Below, in pieces: positions 1-8,643 of a stretch of DNA of 22,695 nucleotides. Under the pieces are notes generated by a model. It made no database searches and was not told the DNA's origin. It saw nothing but the letters and a program-made list of their open reading frames with translations. The translations under genes and the position numbers were made by a program. Every line of letters starts with the position of its first letter. The first letter of the stretch is position 1. The stretch comes from a virus: positions 1 through 22,695 of IMG/VR virus record IMGVR_UViG_3300032073_000278; one strand, given 5' to 3'.

Positions 1-1
1 A

Positions 2-859
2 GTTTATGAAGCTAGTCGTGCCATCTATGATGAAAAAAGAAGAGAAGATTTTTTTGCTAGACAGTTAGCAGCTAGAACACCTTATGCCAACTTTGTAAGA
101 TACGCTAAACGATTACCTGGTGATCTCTTGGATATGATTGGTCAAGATAAAGGTGAACAGTTTAGACAAAAACGTGATTTAAAAGTAAGAAAAGGAGACA
201 AAGCTTTTGGTATGGATGTATCAGGACCAAATGAGATTGCTGGAGCAAGTGAACTTAGAAAATATCTAAATCAACTTTCGGAAACTATACCTGGTTATGG
301 TGCTGGTCGTCCTTACATGAGAGAACACATAACTAATGAACCAATCTTATATCCCGAAAAAGCAGGGCCAGATTTATTTAACTTTGTTAGAAAAAGTCAA
401 AGTAAAAACCATCCTATATTTAGTGCTTTAGCTAAAATTGCAAAACCTTTAAGAGAACCATCTGATGTTATTACTGGTAGTGCTACTAACAGTCAAATAG
501 AACCATATAGATTATCATCAAATGAATATGCTGAATTAAGAAAGGTTGTAAATAACCATATTCCAGCATCACAAGAATATGGCAACAATAATCTTAATGA
601 TGCTTTGAAGTTATATCTTAAGAGTAAACATTACAAAAATAATATTGCAATAGTTGAACAAAATGGTGTTGAAGATTCACCAATCGCAGTAGACAAGATA
701 TACGATAAGTTAAGAGATATAAACAACTATTACATTGAGGAAGGAGAAAATGAGTGGATAAGAAATTCGGGAACAGGTAGAATAGGAGAACAGAAACAAA
801 AAAAACGTGACACTCAACTCAAGTACCGAAAAGACCTTCAATCACTATCTTCTGACTAA
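2..859 (+). CDS. Internal virion protein, C-terminal part (5' end off window)
   Basis: The reading frame is open from base 2, so this is the last 285 residues of a longer protein; the first ATG at 128 is internal. The visible part is charged and Lys/Arg/Asn-rich with no transmembrane segment or catalytic motif that I recognise. Identification is by position: in T7-like phages the large internal virion (ejection) proteins gp15 and gp16 lie immediately before the tail fibre gene, and here the tail fibre starts 3 bases after this stop. Proteins of that class sit in the capsid core and are ejected into the host cell with the DNA. Whether it is the gp15 or gp16 equivalent cannot be told from the fragment. 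Confidence 0.6.
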   Translation, partial: VYEASRAIYDEKRREDFFARQLAARTPYANFVRYAKRLPGDLLDMIGQDKGEQFRQKRDLKVRKGDKAFGMDVSGPNEIAGASELRKYLNQLSETIPGYGAGRPYMREHITNEPILYPEKAGPDLFNFVRKSQSKNHPIFSALAKIAKPLREPSDVITGSATNSQIEPYRLSSNEYAELRKVVNNHIPASQEYGNNNLNDALKLYLKSKHYKNNIAIVEQNGVEDSPIAVDKIYDKLRDINNYYIEEGENEWIRNSGTGRIGEQKQKKRDTQLKYRKDLQSLSSD

Positions 860-861
860 TC

Positions 862-3800
862 ATGGCTACTAACACTGCTGCATCTTTTACAAACCACACT
901 GGTAACGGTTCTGCCGGTCCTTTTAGTATCTCTTTCTCCTATCTATCAGAATCAGAAGTAGATGTTACTGTCGGTGGTGTACTAAAAACCATAACCACCC
1001 ACTATACATTTACCAGTGGTACACAGATAACATTTACCAGTGGTAATGAACCTGCTAATGGTGTTGCTATTAAGTTTCAAAGAGATACAGATATAAGTTC
1101 TAAAAAGGTAGATTTTGTTGATGGTAGTGTTTTGACAGAAACAGATTTAGATACTAATACTGAACAACTATTATTCGGTCTGCAAGAAGTAACAGATTTT
1201 ACTAATGAACAACTTTCATCTATTTCTAATTCATTAAAAGTTTCTGTTAACAATACAGTAGATTCTGGTTCTGTTACTGGTGCTGTAGAAAGAACTCTTA
1301 CAGACAAACTAGCTGATATAGTTAATGTTGCTGATTTTGGTGCTAAAGGTGATGGTGTTACTGATGACACCTTATCATTACAAAACGCTATAAATTTTTG
1401 TATTACTAATAGTGGTAAAGAATTACAGTTAAACGCTGGTGTTTATGTTCTTACACAAAATTTACTTGCAACAATAGACGCGCAATTTGAACAATTACAT
1501 ATTAAAGGTAATGGTAATGTAATTTTTAAATGCATACCTACATTAACAACTTTATCTACAATTGCGATTGCAAATAAAAATACAGGAGCTATTAATACTA
1601 GTACTGATGTTGATTTTTCTAGTGTAGTAGGCAACGTATCAATTCAAGCCTCAAATTCTAGTGCTAGTGGAAATAGTGGTGGATTTAATACAGGACAAAA
1701 TTATATTTTGTTTTCAGAAGCTGGTTCTGGTAGTTCTTCATCAGGATCTGAAAGATCAATTGCTTTTGCACCTATAGATGCTAGTAATTTAGGTGGCAAT
1801 GGAAAAGTAACAAGAATAGAAATAGATGCAATTGTTGGTACAGACAATAATGGTGGTGAGTATCCAGATGTTAGTACTCCTGCCGCAGATGGAGAATACC
1901 TAGAATTACGTTACAGCACAGATAATGGTGCAAATTTTAATTTAATTGGACAAATAATACCAATTCAAGATAAGACTTTAATGTCGCAAACAGTTACGCA
2001 ATATTTTATAGATATACCAACTGCTGCACAAGGATCTAATGTAATCTTTCAATTACATCAACCAGATAATACAGGTGTTGATCATTATGGTATTACAAAT
2101 ATTAGATATTTAAATTTAAGTGCTGATAATTTTTTAGATGTAACCATAACATCTAATCATTATGCCTCTGGTTATTCAACAGGTGCGCCAAGATTTAGTA
2201 TAAAAAATATTGAATTTGCTTATGCCAATCAAACACAAAGCGTATTAGCAACAGGTATCAATTTAAAAGGTAGTAATATAACAGGACAGCATACACAGTT
2301 ATGTGTAATAGAAAATTGTCAATTTGTACCTTGGACAAACACTGCCAATAGTGCTTTGTTTGAATCGTTTTTTAGTGCAGCAGTAAAAATAAATGATTTA
2401 CATGAAGTATCTTTTAAAAATTGTTCTTTTTATGGTGAATTTGATCCAGAAGGAACGACACCTATAAATAACGTTTTTGGTAGAACAGCCGGAACTGTAA
2501 ATGGTCAGTCTGGAATTTCTGTATTTATTACTTCTACTGATAATACAAAAAAATTAGGAAATTATTATTTTGATACCTGTACTTTTTTATATGGTTTATA
2601 TGGTATATACAATGGGCCTTATGCTTTTAGTCTTTATATAAATAATTGTTTATTTCAACAAATGACTACTGGTATTTACATTGATACCATAGATACAAAT
2701 GTTGATACTACTTTTGTTAATGGATCAGTATTAAGAATAACTAATAGTGTATTTAGTAGTGAAACAAAACAATCAGACCCACCACTAGCTACTAATGCTT
2801 TAAATAGTCATTATTGCGTAATCACTAGTGGTTCATTAGACATACAAATAGCTAATTCTCTTTTTGTTTCTGGTGCAAATTTAAATTCAAATCCTACAGG
2901 AGCAAGATCTAGAGGATGTCTTTATTTATCTGATAGCGGAAGAATTAACATAAGTGGAAATAACTTTATATCTGTAGGTGCTGGTGCTAATAATACAAAT
3001 ATCTATAGCTACGCAAACTATAAAAATACAGGAATCGTAATTGATAATCCTAATGTTTCTAGTACAAGTGTAGACAGTCTTATACAAGGTAATAATTTTT
3101 ATGGATTTGCTAGTGCTTGGGCTGCTGTTTATTTAACTTCTACTAGTAAAGAAATTCAATGCTATGCAGAATTAAATGTGTTTAACGATTGTGGAAATAA
3201 TATTTATAACTTAGGCACAAATAATATTACATCTTTACCATCAACCTCAACCACACTAGATGCCTTAACAAATGTAACCTTATCAAGCCCTTCTAACGGT
3301 CAAGTACTTAAATACAATGGCTCTGCGTGGGTAAATGGCACTGATGCCAGTGGTGCTGGAGCAACAGATTTAAGTTACACAGCTAACGGAACATCATTAT
3401 ATGTTAACTCATCTACTGGTAATAACGTTTCTCTACCTGCTGCAACTACATCAGCTTGGGGTGTGATGACAGATGAAGATAAAACAAATTTAGATGCTAA
3501 TACAGCTAAAGTTACTAACGCAACTCATACAGGAGATGTAACTGGAGCAACAGCTTTAACAATAGCTAATGATGCAGTAACCACAGATAAGATAGCTGAT
3601 GATGCAGTAACAGCAGATAAATTAGCTAATTCCATAAATACAGAGATAGCAGCAAATACCGCAAAGGTTTCTAATGCCACCCATACAGGTGATGTGACAG
3701 GTGCTACTTCTTTAACTATTGCTAATGATGCTGTTACAACAGATAAAATTAATTTAATATCTACATCTTCTGTACCTAGTTTGGAAGCAAAAGGTGATGG

Positions 3801-4608
3801 AAGTTCACAAGATGGTTATATACAATTAAATTGCTCGCAAAACAGCCATGGTATAAAACTTAAATCCCCACCACATTCTGCTAATGCAAGTTATACCCTT
3901 ACATTTCCTAATACGGATGGTAATGCTAATCAGGTATTAAAAACTGATGGATCTGGTGGTCTCGACTGGGTAGATCAAACAACAAATACAGACACAACTT
4001 ATTCTGCTGGTACTGGCTTAACACTTACTGGTACTACATTTTCTGTTGATACTTTAAATCAAAACACAACAGGGTCTGCTGCAACATTAACAACACCAAG
4101 AGCTATTAATGGCGTTAACTTTGATGGTTCTGCTGATATAACAATAGCTGACTCAACTAAAATGCCGCTTGCTGGTGGTACGTTTACAGGTCTAGTTAAT
4201 TTTAATAATGGAATAGACCTTGCAAACTTATTAAAAGAAGGAGTGAATATAACTGCTGGCAAGTTAAGTGATAATACAAATATTGATTTAGAAGATGGCA
4301 TGGTACATCTTTTTACTACAGCAGAAACAACTACATCTACACCTAATATTAGAGTTAGCAGTTCTACTACTCTCGATTCTAGTATGAGTGTTGGAGAAGT
4401 TATATCAGTTACTATTATCACAACTGCTGCTGCTGCTGGTTATTCTGCACAGTTAACAATTGATGGTGCTGCGGTTACAGAAAACTGGATAGGTGGTTCT
4501 GCTCCCTCAGATGGCGGTTCAAGTGGTGTTGACATTTATGGTTACACTATCATTAAGACGGCATCAGCTACATTTACTGTAATTGGTAATCAAAGTAAAA
4601 CATCATAA
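862..4608 (+). CDS. T7-type tail fibre/tail spike with pectate-lyase-like beta-helix
   Basis: This 1248-residue protein should attach to the tail and recognise, and perhaps degrade, a surface polysaccharide. Residues 1-130 match the T7 gp17 N-terminal tail-attachment domain (FSISFSYL, then DLDTNTEQLLFGLQEV). At 156-169 VADFGAKGDGVTDD is the classic start of a pectate-lyase-3-type beta-helix, followed by about 600 residues of Asn/Gly/Ser/Thr-rich sequence typical of beta-solenoids. Around 879-965 a 33-residue unit (core THTGDVTGAT, then LTIANDAVTTDKI) occurs twice, 52 residues apart. The C-terminal 90 residues form a separate Ser/Thr-rich beta domain. It follows the internal virion protein by 2 bases and precedes the Gly-rich gene by 3. 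Enzymatic activity is inference; no active site was identified. Confidence 0.9.
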   Translation: MATNTAASFTNHTGNGSAGPFSISFSYLSESEVDVTVGGVLKTITTHYTFTSGTQITFTSGNEPANGVAIKFQRDTDISSKKVDFVDGSVLTETDLDTNTEQLLFGLQEVTDFTNEQLSSISNSLKVSVNNTVDSGSVTGAVERTLTDKLADIVNVADFGAKGDGVTDDTLSLQNAINFCITNSGKELQLNAGVYVLTQNLLATIDAQFEQLHIKGNGNVIFKCIPTLTTLSTIAIANKNTGAINTSTDVDFSSVVGNVSIQASNSSASGNSGGFNTGQNYILFSEAGSGSSSSGSERSIAFAPIDASNLGGNGKVTRIEIDAIVGTDNNGGEYPDVSTPAADGEYLELRYSTDNGANFNLIGQIIPIQDKTLMSQTVTQYFIDIPTAAQGSNVIFQLHQPDNTGVDHYGITNIRYLNLSADNFLDVTITSNHYASGYSTGAPRFSIKNIEFAYANQTQSVLATGINLKGSNITGQHTQLCVIENCQFVPWTNTANSALFESFFSAAVKINDLHEVSFKNCSFYGEFDPEGTTPINNVFGRTAGTVNGQSGISVFITSTDNTKKLGNYYFDTCTFLYGLYGIYNGPYAFSLYINNCLFQQMTTGIYIDTIDTNVDTTFVNGSVLRITNSVFSSETKQSDPPLATNALNSHYCVITSGSLDIQIANSLFVSGANLNSNPTGARSRGCLYLSDSGRINISGNNFISVGAGANNTNIYSYANYKNTGIVIDNPNVSSTSVDSLIQGNNFYGFASAWAAVYLTSTSKEIQCYAELNVFNDCGNNIYNLGTNNITSLPSTSTTLDALTNVTLSSPSNGQVLKYNGSAWVNGTDASGAGATDLSYTANGTSLYVNSSTGNNVSLPAATTSAWGVMTDEDKTNLDANTAKVTNATHTGDVTGATALTIANDAVTTDKIADDAVTADKLANSINTEIAANTAKVSNATHTGDVTGATSLTIANDAVTTDKINLISTSSVPSLEAKGDGSSQDGYIQLNCSQNSHGIKLKSPPHSANASYTLTFPNTDGNANQVLKTDGSGGLDWVDQTTNTDTTYSAGTGLTLTGTTFSVDTLNQNTTGSAATLTTPRAINGVNFDGSADITIADSTKMPLAGGTFTGLVNFNNGIDLANLLKEGVNITAGKLSDNTNIDLEDGMVHLFTTAETTTSTPNIRVSSSTTLDSSMSVGEVISVTIITTAAAAGYSAQLTIDGAAVTENWIGGSAPSDGGSSGVDIYGYTIIKTASATFTVIGNQSKTS

Positions 4609-4611
4609 ACA

Positions 4612-5559
4612 ATGAAACAAAACTTTTGGACTTATAATAAACCTTTATCAATGCAAGGTTTAGGTGGTGGTGCTAACTCACTAAACCTAAAATCTAGTGG
4701 TGGAGGTGAAGTCATCTTACCTAATGCTGGAAACGTTAATGGTAATGCACAACAACAAGAAATAACAATATCAAACTTTATTTCTGCTGGACAAACACTA
4801 AAAATTCCTTCTGGTCTTTATATATGGTCAGATAACACAAGTAATCCAGCTTTAACTGTAGATATTGCATGCACAATTATAAACGAAGGTATCATTATGG
4901 GTCGTGGTGGTAATGGTGGTTCAACGGTTTCTGGGTCACAAGCTGGAAATGATGGAGGATCAGCAATTAAAATCAACAGTGGTGTCACTGGAGTTACCAT
5001 AACTAACAATTCAGGTGCTTACATCTTCGGTGGCGGTGGCGGTGGTAGTTCTGGTTTTATTTCTTTAGAAAGTTGTGGCGGTGGCGGTGGTGCTGGCGGT
5101 GGAAAAGGTGGTCGTGGTAGTGAAGAAACCACATTAACTGCTGGAGGTGCTATCGGTGCAAATGGTAGTAGCAGTCCTCGTACTTATGGAGGCGTTGGCG
5201 GTGAAAATGGTGGAAGTGGTGGCTCGTCTAATAATGACAACTCTACAACAGATGGTGGGGCTTCTGGCGGGGGAGGAGGTAGATCAACTAGCTTCGGTAG
5301 TGTGTCCGCACCAACTGTAAGTGGAGGTACGTTTGCAAGTAGAGGTGGTTATGGTGGAAGTCATAATAGCACTGGTGGAAATGCAACTGGAGGTTTATCA
5401 GCATCTTTTCGAGGTGCTGGCGGTGGTGGCGGTGGCTATGGTGCAAATGGTGGAGTAGGAAAGTATGGGAATACTGTAGGTTCTGGAGGTAAAGCAATAG
5501 ATGATAGTGGCGTAACATACACTCTTACTAACAATGGCACAATTTACGGAGGTACATAA
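4612..5559 (+). CDS. Glycine-rich tail adhesin-like protein
   Basis: This 315-residue protein has a beta-rich N-terminal half (about 45-125, including TIINEGIIMGRGGNGG) and then many glycine runs of 4-6 residues (about 138-290), broken by Ser/Asn/Thr segments and ending in YTLTNNGTIYGGT. This architecture resembles glycine-rich distal receptor-binding domains of phage fibres, such as gp38-type adhesins built from packed polyglycine helices. Position directly after the tail fibre supports a host-recognition role. No signal peptide or membrane segment is seen. Glycines are mostly GGT and GGC, locally raising GC above the surrounding genes. Receptor binding is inference; a structural tail-tip protein is the alternative. 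Confidence 0.6.
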   Translation: MKQNFWTYNKPLSMQGLGGGANSLNLKSSGGGEVILPNAGNVNGNAQQQEITISNFISAGQTLKIPSGLYIWSDNTSNPALTVDIACTIINEGIIMGRGGNGGSTVSGSQAGNDGGSAIKINSGVTGVTITNNSGAYIFGGGGGGSSGFISLESCGGGGGAGGGKGGRGSEETTLTAGGAIGANGSSSPRTYGGVGGENGGSGGSSNNDNSTTDGGASGGGGGRSTSFGSVSAPTVSGGTFASRGGYGGSHNSTGGNATGGLSASFRGAGGGGGGYGANGGVGKYGNTVGSGGKAIDDSGVTYTLTNNGTIYGGT

Positions 5560-5987
5560 TGTCAACTAAATATTATTATGTAAATAGTAAATATAATACA
5601 GAAAATGAAGCTCAAGATGCTGCAAAAGCACTTTCTGTTCGTATGCAAAACAATCCTACTGACTGGATATCTGTAAAAGAAATAACTGGTAATAATGAGA
5701 CAGGATGGGTAATCTATCCAACATTATTAACAGATGCAGAAATACTAAATCCAGATACAAGTAAAACTTATACTTGTTTTAGTCAATACAGTGGCGAAAA
5801 TGTAATTCCAGTTAGTGCGACAGAATTAACTATAAAAAGTAGTGAATACAGGAAAATTTACGGGCAATTTTGGAACGTAAACACTATTGAAAAATTTGAA
5901 GATGATGTCGATTTTGAAGGTGATGGCAATAACGTACCTGCAACCGTATTTATAACCCCAACCACTGATATGTCAGAATATATCTAG
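5559..5987 (+). CDS. Hypothetical protein after the tail adhesin
   Basis: A 142-residue acidic soluble protein whose ATG overlaps the stop of the Gly-rich gene (TAATG), so translation is probably coupled. I do not recognise the family. It begins MSTKYYYVNSKY, contains a Trp near residue 36 (NPTDWISVKEI), a GWVIYPTLLTDAEI segment near 67, and an acidic stretch (FEDDVDFEGDG) near 112, without Cys pairs or membrane segments. As the last gene of the tail block it may be a tail accessory or fibre chaperone, but that rests on position alone. Confidence 0.6.
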   Translation: MSTKYYYVNSKYNTENEAQDAAKALSVRMQNNPTDWISVKEITGNNETGWVIYPTLLTDAEILNPDTSKTYTCFSQYSGENVIPVSATELTIKSSEYRKIYGQFWNVNTIEKFEDDVDFEGDGNNVPATVFITPTTDMSEYI

Positions 5988-6035
5988 CTAAGAATAAAAG
6001 CTGCTGTTACACTATAAGAAACACAGTATATATTT

Positions 6036-6206
6036 ATGGCTCGTAAAACGATTGAAGAATTAAAACAACAAATACAAATTCTAAAAAAAAATCAAGAAGA
6101 AGCTATACAGGTTGCTAACAATTGTCGTGACCAAATTATGCGTGTTGAAGCTGTTTTAGCAGATAGAGCAGAGGCCGAAACCGAAAAAAAGTCTTTTGCG
6201 AAATAA
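6036..6206 (+). CDS. Small coiled-coil protein (zero-frame product of a likely frameshift gene)
   Basis: A 56-residue ORF starting MARKTIEELKQQIQ and ending KKSFAK, followed by two in-frame stops (TAA TAG). The composition (Lys, Glu, Gln, spaced Leu/Ile) suggests a coiled coil. Its last codons run through A AAA AAG at 6185-6191, which lies in the correct phase for -1 slippage. A shift there joins it to a zinc-finger ORF ending at 6319. The zero-frame product alone may also be made. Function unknown; there is a 48-base gap to the gene upstream and no strong ribosome binding site. Confidence 0.6.
   Translation: MARKTIEELKQQIQILKKNQEEAIQVANNCRDQIMRVEAVLADRAEAETEKKSFAK
6185..6191 (+). promoter_or_regulatory. 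Putative -1 programmed ribosomal frameshift site
   Basis: The heptamer A AAA AAG sits in the X XXY YYZ phase of the 56-residue ORF. A Shine-Dalgarno-like AGAGG lies at 6170-6174, leaving a 10-base spacer, the same layout as the well-known E. coli dnaX shift site. The zero frame stops within 5 codons at tandem stops, while the -1 frame encodes an intact zinc finger. I see only a weak possible stem downstream (GCAG with CTGC). Confidence 0.5.
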
Positions 6207-6319
6207 TAGAAAAGCAGTGTAAATGCTGCGGTAAAGTGTTTGCTACAACAGAGCAAAGAAGAAAGTATTGTTCAAATGCTTGTAAAACAAGGTTTTATCG
6301 TAGAAAAAAAGCTACTTAG
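6191..6319 (+). CDS. Zinc-finger extension reached by -1 frameshift
   Basis: In the -1 frame relative to the preceding coiled-coil ORF there are 42 codons carrying CKCCGKVF, then RRKYCSNACKTRFYRRKK: a CxxC plus CxxxC zinc-binding pattern with a basic tail, like small nucleic-acid-binding zinc fingers. Between the previous stop in this frame and the first Cys pair there is no ATG, GTG or TTG, so independent initiation would need a rare codon such as ATA. Slippage at 6185-6191 would give a 94-residue coiled-coil plus zinc-finger protein. Alternatives are a single-base error in the A7 run at 6184-6190 or transcriptional slippage on it. Confidence 0.55.
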   Translation, partial: VFCEIIEKQCKCCGKVFATTEQRRKYCSNACKTRFYRRKKAT

Positions 6320-6441
6320 TTTCGGTAGTCATTTGCCTTGTCATTAAACTCATAGTGACGTATAAAGGTGACAGAGCTACAATTAGTAGTAACACAAGCA
6401 CACTTGTAAATGAAAGTGCTTTAAGTATCGCAAATTTAATC

Positions 6442-6672
6442 ATGTTTCAAAAGATCGCTAACGCTTTATCCATTTTATCATTCGTTCTTATAAGCACAAC
6501 TTTAGGAGCTTCGTATTTCGGTTATAAATACGTCACATCTGAGCAGTTTAAATCCAAACTTATGAAAGAGGTTATGAGTAATGTCTCTGGACTTTTACCA
6601 AATGTATTAGATAAAGGTTTACCAGAGATGACAGGGCCATCTTTACCTGCAACGTCTTTACCTAAATTCTAA
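6442..6672 (+). CDS. Small membrane protein, cyanophage-type hypothetical
   Basis: A 76-residue protein with one hydrophobic N-terminal helix (about residues 6-26, ILSFVLISTTLGASYFGYKYV), then a Lys-rich stretch and a Pro-rich C-terminus (LPEMTGPSLPATSLPKF). I recall similar short proteins in marine cyanophages, of unknown function. The start is uncertain: the frame extends to a GTG at 6355, adding 29 residues, but the ATG at 6442 puts the helix directly at the N-terminus. It heads a group of three same-strand genes for membrane or Pro-rich proteins and could take part in envelope modification or lysis; that is inference. Confidence 0.6.
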   Translation: MFQKIANALSILSFVLISTTLGASYFGYKYVTSEQFKSKLMKEVMSNVSGLLPNVLDKGLPEMTGPSLPATSLPKF

Positions 6673-6678
6673 TTCTGT

Positions 6679-7224
6679 ATGAATACTAATATTATTTTTA
6701 AAGGAGTAGCAGTAGGACTTGGTACTGCTTTTGTATCTTCTCAGTTTTATGCAATAAATTTATTAGCTACAAAACCTCGCTTACCTATGTTTGATTTGCC
6801 TGTTAGTAAATATTCTACTTATGAGATTGAAGCTGATATGCAAGGTTATAGAATTAGACATCGTATGCACGACCCAAGGATTATTGCTTCAATGGAGACC
6901 AGTAAAAAACCAGCAGGGTTCTTAGGAGCAAGTAAGGCTTTATCTACTAAAGAAACACAAAAAGTAGCTGGAGAAAAAGATGTAGCAGTTATAAATGGTG
7001 GTGAACTTACAGCAAAGCAAATAGCCTGTATAAAAGAAAGGGCTAAAGGTGAGTCAACTGGAGAATTAATTGGTACATCAGTGGCTACTGGAACTGGGTT
7101 ATCAACAACATTATCAGGAGTACCAGTAATAGGTTGGTTTTTGAGTGGCTTTGCTACAAATCAAGCAAGAAGAGAAGGTGGTAAGATCGGAGGTAATATG
7201 GCTTCTGATTTCAACGATTGTTAA
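6679..7224 (+). CDS. Hypothetical membrane-associated protein
   Basis: This 181-residue protein has a hydrophobic N-terminus (about 6-30, FKGVAVGLGTAFVSSQFYAI) that could be an uncleaved anchor, and a second weakly hydrophobic Gly/Ser/Thr-rich segment near 132-162 (TGLSTTLSGVPVIGWFLSGF), followed by GGKIGGNMASDF. The middle is charged and soluble. It starts 6 bases after the previous stop and its TAA overlaps the next ATG (TAATG), so the three genes probably form one unit. No catalytic motif is visible and I cannot assign a function; the family seems to recur in cyanophages. Confidence 0.6.
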   Translation: MNTNIIFKGVAVGLGTAFVSSQFYAINLLATKPRLPMFDLPVSKYSTYEIEADMQGYRIRHRMHDPRIIASMETSKKPAGFLGASKALSTKETQKVAGEKDVAVINGGELTAKQIACIKERAKGESTGELIGTSVATGTGLSTTLSGVPVIGWFLSGFATNQARREGGKIGGNMASDFNDC

Positions 7225-7883
7225 TGCCCACGATTAAAGTTCCTGAGATAAAAATACCAAAAGTAAATATACCAGAAACACCTTATATTCCTGAGACTGT
7301 TTTGATAGGAGAGAACCCTGCTTGTGATTTAACTAATAGAGATATAGAACTATCAGAAAATCCAACTATAATTTTTCATGGCAGAAAGGCTTATGCTACT
7401 TGTCCAAATGGTCAGGCAATTAGTGGCACACAACCAATTAAAACTCAACCAGAACCTAAAACATTTAGACCTATTGTTTATGATGCACAGGACACTATAG
7501 AAACAGAAGGTACATATAATTTTCAGCAAAAAGCAAGTGGAGTAAATATTAATTTAGGACAAAAAGAAGCAGAAAAAGAAATTGAGCTAGTACCCTGTCC
7601 ACCAAAAAACGCACCCTATAGATCAGGGGATTGGCGTAATGAGCTTAGATTAGAAAGGCTGGTAAAATATGAGCGTGGGTTATTGGAGGGTTCTTGTGAC
7701 GCAATCTGGGAAGAAGTACCGTTTGTGGACCAATACATACCAACGGCTAGCGTTGTTGTCTCTACTGCTGTTATCGCTAGTGTGGCTGCGACTACACCTG
7801 TTATTCTCCAGCTTGTAAAACCCCTAGTAAAAAATGTAATTAAAAAGCTGACAAAGAAAAAAGAAAAACCTAATCAACCTTAA
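7224..7883 (+). CDS. Proline-rich protein with C-terminal membrane segment
   Basis: A 219-residue protein from the ATG in the TAATG overlap; a TTG two codons earlier is also possible. The N-terminus is a repeated Pro/Ile/Lys pattern (KVPEIKIPKVNIPETPYIPE), the middle has several Cys (NPACDL, YATCPNG, VPCPP, EGSCDA), and the C-terminus has a hydrophobic helix at about 174-203 (VVVSTAVIASVAATTPVILQL) followed by a Lys-rich tail (KKLTKKKEKPNQP). This suggests a tail-anchored membrane protein with an extended Pro-rich arm. I recall cyanophage hypotheticals with the same design. Its 3' end overlaps the convergent exported-protein gene by 14 bases. Confidence 0.6.
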   Translation: MPTIKVPEIKIPKVNIPETPYIPETVLIGENPACDLTNRDIELSENPTIIFHGRKAYATCPNGQAISGTQPIKTQPEPKTFRPIVYDAQDTIETEGTYNFQQKASGVNINLGQKEAEKEIELVPCPPKNAPYRSGDWRNELRLERLVKYERGLLEGSCDAIWEEVPFVDQYIPTASVVVSTAVIASVAATTPVILQLVKPLVKNVIKKLTKKKEKPNQP

Positions 7884-8643
7884 GCTTATGAGTATGTGGT
7901 AATACTTGATTTGGAACGCTAGTCAATACAACATTTTTACAGCTAACAGCATCTTCTCCTACATACTTAACACCGAGCTTAAGCTGCTGGCTACAGATAG
8001 AAAGCCGATTGAGATTAACCTCTAGCTTTTTTGCTTGTAAAAGAAACTCTTGATATTTTCTATAAGTCTGGGCTGCCTTCAAGCACTCATCATTGAATCG
8101 TTTTCCTAATGGTACTTGTAGACTTATAGTTGCTCCATATGAAAAGTTATGATTTATTTGATCTAATCTTTCTTGCTCTGCTACGTAAAGTATTTCACCT
8201 GGATTTATTAGCTGACCAGTTTCACTATCTTTTGCTTGGTTATATATATTTGTTCTTTGTATAGTACTTCTAGGACTGTTGTAATATTCTCCTTTTGTTA
8301 TGAACGGATTAAAGCTTAAAGTAGGTGTTTGGCATTGAATACCATTGCTATATCTATGAGTTGGGAAAGATCCGCTTATACTTTGAAAACCTTGATTTAC
8401 TATTGTCGATTGGGTACTCGACTGGGGATTAGATATAGTAGTTTCTGCGTAAACAGGACTACCAAATAAAAGTCCTATTGAAACAATGTGACCGAAGTTT
8501 GAGTAGTTTCTATTGTCTGTGAGCGATTTATAATTGAAACTGCGTCTAAACCAGGAGCCAGGAAGTTTTCGGTCAGACTGAACGCTTCTGCCTCGTTTAC
8601 GATCTCGAATTGAGGCTTTGTTGTTAGGTCTGGTGTTATCCAT
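7870..8643 (-). CDS. Exported protein of antisense cassette, start uncertain
   Basis: The longest frame gives 257 residues, but the first 50 overlap the preceding gene in another frame and look like out-of-frame sequence. At about residues 53-67 IVSIGLLFGSPVYAE looks like a signal peptide core with an AxA-type cleavage site; the mature part has four Cys and a possible coiled coil (AAQTYRKYQEFLLQAKKLEV). No ATG, GTG or TTG lies just before the signal sequence; an ATT near 8490 could serve, coupled to the previous stop at 8475. I recall similar Ser/Thr-rich exported proteins in cyanophages. Either a rare start, the long ATG form, or a sequence error must explain it. Function unknown. Confidence 0.55.
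   Translation of the reverse strand: MDNTRPNNKASIRDRKRGRSVQSDRKLPGSWFRRSFNYKSLTDNRNYSNFGHIVSIGLLFGSPVYAETTISNPQSSTQSTIVNQGFQSISGSFPTHRYSNGIQCQTPTLSFNPFITKGEYYNSPRSTIQRTNIYNQAKDSETGQLINPGEILYVAEQERLDQINHNFSYGATISLQVPLGKRFNDECLKAAQTYRKYQEFLLQAKKLEVNLNRLSICSQQLKLGVKYVGEDAVSCKNVVLTSVPNQVLPHTHKLKVD

Noticed and set aside
4059-4421. 120-codon minus-strand ORF inside the tail fibre gene
   Set aside because: Lies antisense to a conserved coding region, low-complexity Val/Leu/Ser composition, no ribosome binding site; a shadow.
5288-5518. His/Leu-rich minus-strand ORF in the Gly-rich gene
   Set aside because: His-rich composition is the direct antisense product of Gly codon runs.
6009-6020. ACACTATAAG resembling the T7 promoter core CACTATAG
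   Set aside because: Single short match; rest of the T7 consensus is absent and the specificity loop of this RNAP differs from T7.
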